Source of the DNA: Anoplolepis gracilipes | Lineage: Eukaryota; Arthropoda; Insecta; Hymenoptera; Formicidae | NCBI RefSeq assembly: GCF_047496725.1 | Contig: NC_132979.1 | Location: forward strand, 5,783,501 to 5,847,500 | Length of the DNA stretch: 64,000 nt | Direction of reading: 5' to 3' | Shown: in pieces, positions 59,351-64,000 of the stretch | How the letters are laid out: each line of letters begins with the position of its first letter | Numbering within the stretch: the stretch's first letter is position 1 | Notes under the pieces: generated by a model | Seen by the model: only the letters and a program-made list of their open reading frames with translations | The model's database searches: none | What the model was told of the DNA's origin: nothing | Program-made: the position numbers and the translations under genes

Positions 59351-60938
59351 GACCTTCCGTTTGTGTAAAAAAATCACGAAAGTGACTTTTGCACTTATAT
59401 AAAGATCTACCACACATTTCATTTGTCTCGATACAATGGTATTATATATAAAACGACCGTCATCGCCAAGCGTTCGTTTGAAGAAAACGTCGGCTGCGAG
59501 AGAGACTAGGGAGCCCTGGGATTTATAGCCGAGTTGTGCTATATTTAGTGAGCCTAAATACTAGAAAGCTCTACCTACGAGTGAGTTTCTCTCGCGTTGC
59601 CGTGCCTGGTGTCGCGACACTTGTAAACTTGTCTGTGTTTTAATCGCCTCTGCCGCAGCCCCTTTGCACGATACAAAATCACACTCGGACCGCGAATACA
59701 CTCGGCAACGAATCGTATACACTTTTGCGCAAAATACAATACTTTCGCGCTTTTTCTCGTTTCGTTCGAGTCGCTTTGTCTACGAGACAATATTTTCGAG
59801 AACAAACAGCGCATCTCGCAATACGGTTTCTCGATTTTACGAGAGAGAAGAAACATGTCCAATATGTATAATTTAAATTATTTTAAGATAACTTCTAAAG
59901 ATGGAAGAGATAGAAAGAGAGGATAATACGCTATTTATTAATTGTATAATAATTAATAAATTATAATAGTTTATATATATTAATAAAATGGAATAATAAA
60001 TATTAATAAACATTATTAAATATTATCATATAATTTCGCAATTCTGCAAAACCGGTATGCATTAAGAGAACTTGTGATGTAGAATGATGAAATAAAGTGC
60101 AATAGATGTGATATAGATTGCGTAAATTTATAGATGGCAATGAGACACGTTACTAGAATTCATTTGGTAACATTTGGAAAAATCCTATAAAATTTACAAT
60201 AACGATGATTGTGCCGCGTTAATTTAATAGTTAAAAATTTTTAATGTTGCATCCTATGTGAGATTTAATTTAATTTATTTTATTAATATTCAATTTATCT
60301 TGTTTCAATTCGACATTTATAATAATGCGCGCATGTAATATTTGTAATATTTTATTCGTCGTGCAACGAGACGAAAATATGTAAATGAAGCGCGTGAAGG
60401 CACATAATTAAATCCGCATCAAATTAATCGTACACAAAATCACATTAAGCATGATATATTTAAAAGAATCAGGATTACCCTCAGCTTTTGAATTTCTTCT
60501 TCTATTTTTTTTTCTATTCCTTTTCTCAACAAAATTGCTTATCAATTGAAAATTACTTATATGTTTATATTAATATAAATTAGCAAGATGGAAATATCAT
60601 AAGTTTATGTCGCATAATAATTTAATATGTCAAATAAATGAGAATCGGCATGTGTGTTCTCTTCTTTGTACATTCCATACTAATAGACATAACATAAATC
60701 CTTTATATATGTGACAATCAAATCTAATACGTAATTCGCATCCAGAGTGCAACGAGGCAAGTATTCAGAAACAGCGTGATCCTCTCCATCCGGGTTCGTG
60801 GCATTTAACCGAGATTGATCCCGAGATTTCGTCCCGTTATTCCCTTGATACTAGCTTCGTTTATCCGAAAGATCACGACCGCAGCTCGACATTGTCCCGC
60901 TAATCCTATCGTCCGCGACTTATGTACGCGTATGTGTG

Positions 60939-60996
<58 letters not shown>
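60939..60996. repeat. compound microsatellite (AC)n(AT)n
   Basis: AC repeats to about 60954, running directly into a 42 bp AT run. Confidence 0.95.
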
Positions 60997-61000
<4 letters not shown>

Positions 61001-61196
61001 ATATCTGTATAGCCTTTCGCGTTTCGAGTCACTTCTGCAAACTTCGACATTTGCTGAATTATAGAGCGCGAATCTTCGGCCGTGCGAATAAATGATTCAC
61101 CGAAAATCGCGAACAGTTTCGAGTTACCGAAACCGTCCCAGATGTCGAGACGTGTGAATTCTCGCGAGCGCACATTTCACCCCTTTCCTTCTTCCT

Positions 61197-61197
<1 letters not shown>

Positions 61198-61240
<43 letters not shown>
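61198..61240. repeat. (CT)n microsatellite
   Basis: CT run of about 40 bp upstream of the channel gene. Confidence 0.9.
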
Positions 61241-61242
<2 letters not shown>

Positions 61243-63838
61243 CGTAGCGGGAGGGAGAAACTCGATTTGCATGTCTCACGCGATTTGGTGACACAGTCGA
61301 GGATGCAGATTTATCGCAATCTTCGAAGAAGATCGCGATCACGCTTATATATTCCATTGAACTTACGACAGATACGGCAAATGTGACCGACAATTTTAGT
61401 TAATTCGGGTTTAGAAATTATCTGTTAATTTTCAAGATTATAATATGATAAAAACAAAAAAACTGATATTTTAATAGTTTTTATATATATTACAGATTTT
61501 TTGTAAAGTACCAAATCTTTATAGGTTGACGTTTCATGAAAAGCACGTTCTGTAAAAAAATTAAATTTTGTTAAAAAACCTTTGATATATCGATATATTT
61601 TACAATTAATAAAAAAAGATGTGACTACTATTCATCCATAATAATTATTCAATAAGTTTTAGAATATTTAAATATCTAAAATTATAATCTTATTATTATT
61701 TATTATAAAAGAATGTTATTTTATTTATATCTTGAAAATATGATTGATATTTCTCATATGATTTATTTATTTCACAAGTGTCAGTCATATTTGTTTGAAA
61801 ATAATTACACAGTTCAACAAATAATAACTTTTTTCAAATAGAAGGGAAAAATTGTTATTATTTATCGTTTTTATTGACGTTGAACGATATTGAATTTCAA
61901 ATTACTCCATCACGTCGCAATTTTGAGCAATTTGCAATTAAAGTTGCAGAAGGAGTCATTTTATCATGTGTTATAACTACTGTATGTGACATGTCAAAAA
62001 GTTTTTGTTGCAATTAAAATTATATATCGTTAACTTGTAGTTTTTAAACAAAATTTGATCCGTTTATTATAACTAATAAAATATTAAAGATAAAGTCTAT
62101 TGCGAAAAAAGCTACGGATCAGAGATCATTAAAGTTCTGGAGAAAATAATTTTCATTTAATTTATTTATATAAATTTAAGAATTTTTTAAATCACTAAAT
62201 CCCGATCAAAGGTCAAAATTGATAAAGTAAAAATTTATAGATAAATGTTTTCAAAAATTCAAACGTTTTTTTTTTAATTTTGACATTCATATTAATTATA
62301 AAATAATTATAACATAAATAACATATTGGAAGATATTGAAACACTGTCAAATTGAAACATATTTGGTAGATTTTCAATAACTTAATTTTGCAATTTTTCC
62401 ATGCAGTATATCCGATATTTAACGCGATAAATGACAAATAAAATAACTTATTTGTGCTTACTTTAACTAAGTTGCTTACAAGTTTTTCAAAATTGTGATG
62501 TAACAGAGCAACTTGTAAGCTGAAATTGTTTAACGTCAAAAAATTATAAAAAATAATTATTCTCGCTCTTTCTTTGTTAAAATATATTCTCTCAATGATT
62601 CGTGTATGTATCGTGAACAATTTATAATGACAAATAAATCAACATATATATAAAAAAGCTATTTATCATAAAAGAAATGCGGTTTATCCGGTGCGAAATT
62701 TTTCTGTCCTGTGACGAAAAAATTCCACGGAGGCGACAGCGACCGCATCGATCGTTTTGCATCCACGAATAATACGTTCCAGATGAAATCGCTTTAACAA
62801 GACGCTGTCAATCGCGGCCGAGTATCGCTCGATATAGTGCATATATAATTGCGTACTCCCATCGCTGCATCGTGTTTGGAAGTTTTGTCGAAGAGACATT
62901 CTCTCGAGGATATTTTTACCCCGAGACTTCATGTCCGAGCGTTTGTCAAGATTGTCGAATCGCTCTTTCTCTTCCATATTTGTCGTTCCAAGTATATGTT
63001 TTTTAATTTGCTTTCTCTCTCTTATGTACCGTTATACACCGTATCTAACTTTTGATATCGCAATTATGATCAATAGCATTTTAAATAAATGCGCATGCAA
63101 TGATCCAGTAATTTGATTTATTTGTTATTTAATCTTATATTTAATTATTTTCAGTTTTGTATTTTGCAGTAATTTTAATTTACGTCCGCGACGGATACAA
63201 TATTTTATTGGAACACTGTAAATTAATTACCTAGAAAGAATATAAAGATAAATATATTGTTATTTTCTCTCTCAAAAAATGATATTAACACTTTCTCAGA
63301 TAATTATATACATATTAAGAGAATATGGATTACTTTACAATTATATTATAAAATCCTCTTGACTTTCGAGTGATTCATAATAATAATAAATATAAATCAA
63401 GGAAAACATTGTAATAATAACAATAGTGCCGTGTGCAGAGAATTATATGATAGAAAACGATGATAAAAAGTTGTCGTTAATTTCGCTTCAATTTTATTTT
63501 CTCGTCAATCGAAGCACAATGTGGAACACGATGTGACATTTGCATTTTATTTAGATAAATAAAGTAAAAGGAGTGCAGTAATAATCGACTATAAATAACC
63601 GCACCGTTTCTTCGTAGCACAGAGATCGTTATAAACTACTCCCATTATGATTTAAAATAATACATAACATCATCCAAGAACGATACTAAACATCTTTAAA
63701 ATTGTAGCGCTTATATTAAAATATAAATAAAGACGAAACATCTCCATTTATATCACTGCCTCCATTTATATCATATGATTGATTGCTAAAGAATTAAGAA
63801 GACGCTTTAACAATTTCTCACAAACAAATATTGTATAT

Positions 63839-63952
<114 letters not shown>

Positions 63953-64000
63953 CATAGATTCATATACGTATATATTTCCCCCCGTCGTTCTTTATCGGAA

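Noticed and set aside
62213..62620. 135-codon AT-rich minus-strand ORF
   Set aside because: Phe/Ile/Asn/Lys-rich as expected from AT-rich sequence; no recognisable family.

Overview
This is insect nuclear DNA: AT-rich and dense in (TA)n, (CT)n and (CA)n microsatellites and poly(A/T) runs, with intron-containing genes using GT-AG splice sites. The gene set and repeat texture suit a hymenopteran such as an ant; that placement is an inference, not proof. No prokaryotic, viral, CRISPR, rRNA or tRNA feature was seen.

Layout. (1) Positions 2-459 (+) hold the last two coding exons of a Rab11 family-interacting protein, ending in a class I (Rip11-like) Rab11-binding domain. (2) Positions 2055-4644 (+) hold a complete five-exon DNAJC2 (MPP11/zuotin) gene: J domain, charged coiled coil and two SANT/Myb domains, 623 residues. 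(3) Positions 4645-10943 are intergenic or 3'-UTR sequence with a foldback element and a decayed partial copy of calcium-channel exons. (4) Positions 10944-56878 (-) are filled by one gene, the alpha-1 subunit of an L-type (Cav1) voltage-gated calcium channel, Ca-alpha1D. I resolved 43 coding exons plus one alternative IIIS5 exon, about 2,220 residues. It has four six-helix repeats with an E/E/E/E selectivity filter, the beta-subunit-binding AID, the EF-hand/IQ calmodulin module and the distal C-terminal regulatory domain. Every splice phase agrees except one junction in the C-terminal tail (exon 39 to 40). (5) Positions 56879-64000 are the GC-rich 5' leader of the channel and upstream non-coding DNA.

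Most notable are two 36-codon versions of the IIIS5 exon 7 kb apart (34783-34890 and 27718-27825), which look mutually exclusive; a collinear, splice-dead duplicate of channel tail exons about 11 kb downstream of the originals; and several small non-autonomous DNA transposons with visible terminal repeats and target-site duplications. Three of these lie in short channel introns, one ending 25 bp from a splice donor. An 80-codon upstream ORF overlaps the channel start codon as ATGA.

The three genes have no evident shared pathway: recycling-endosome trafficking, ribosome-associated chaperoning, and calcium entry in excitable cells.
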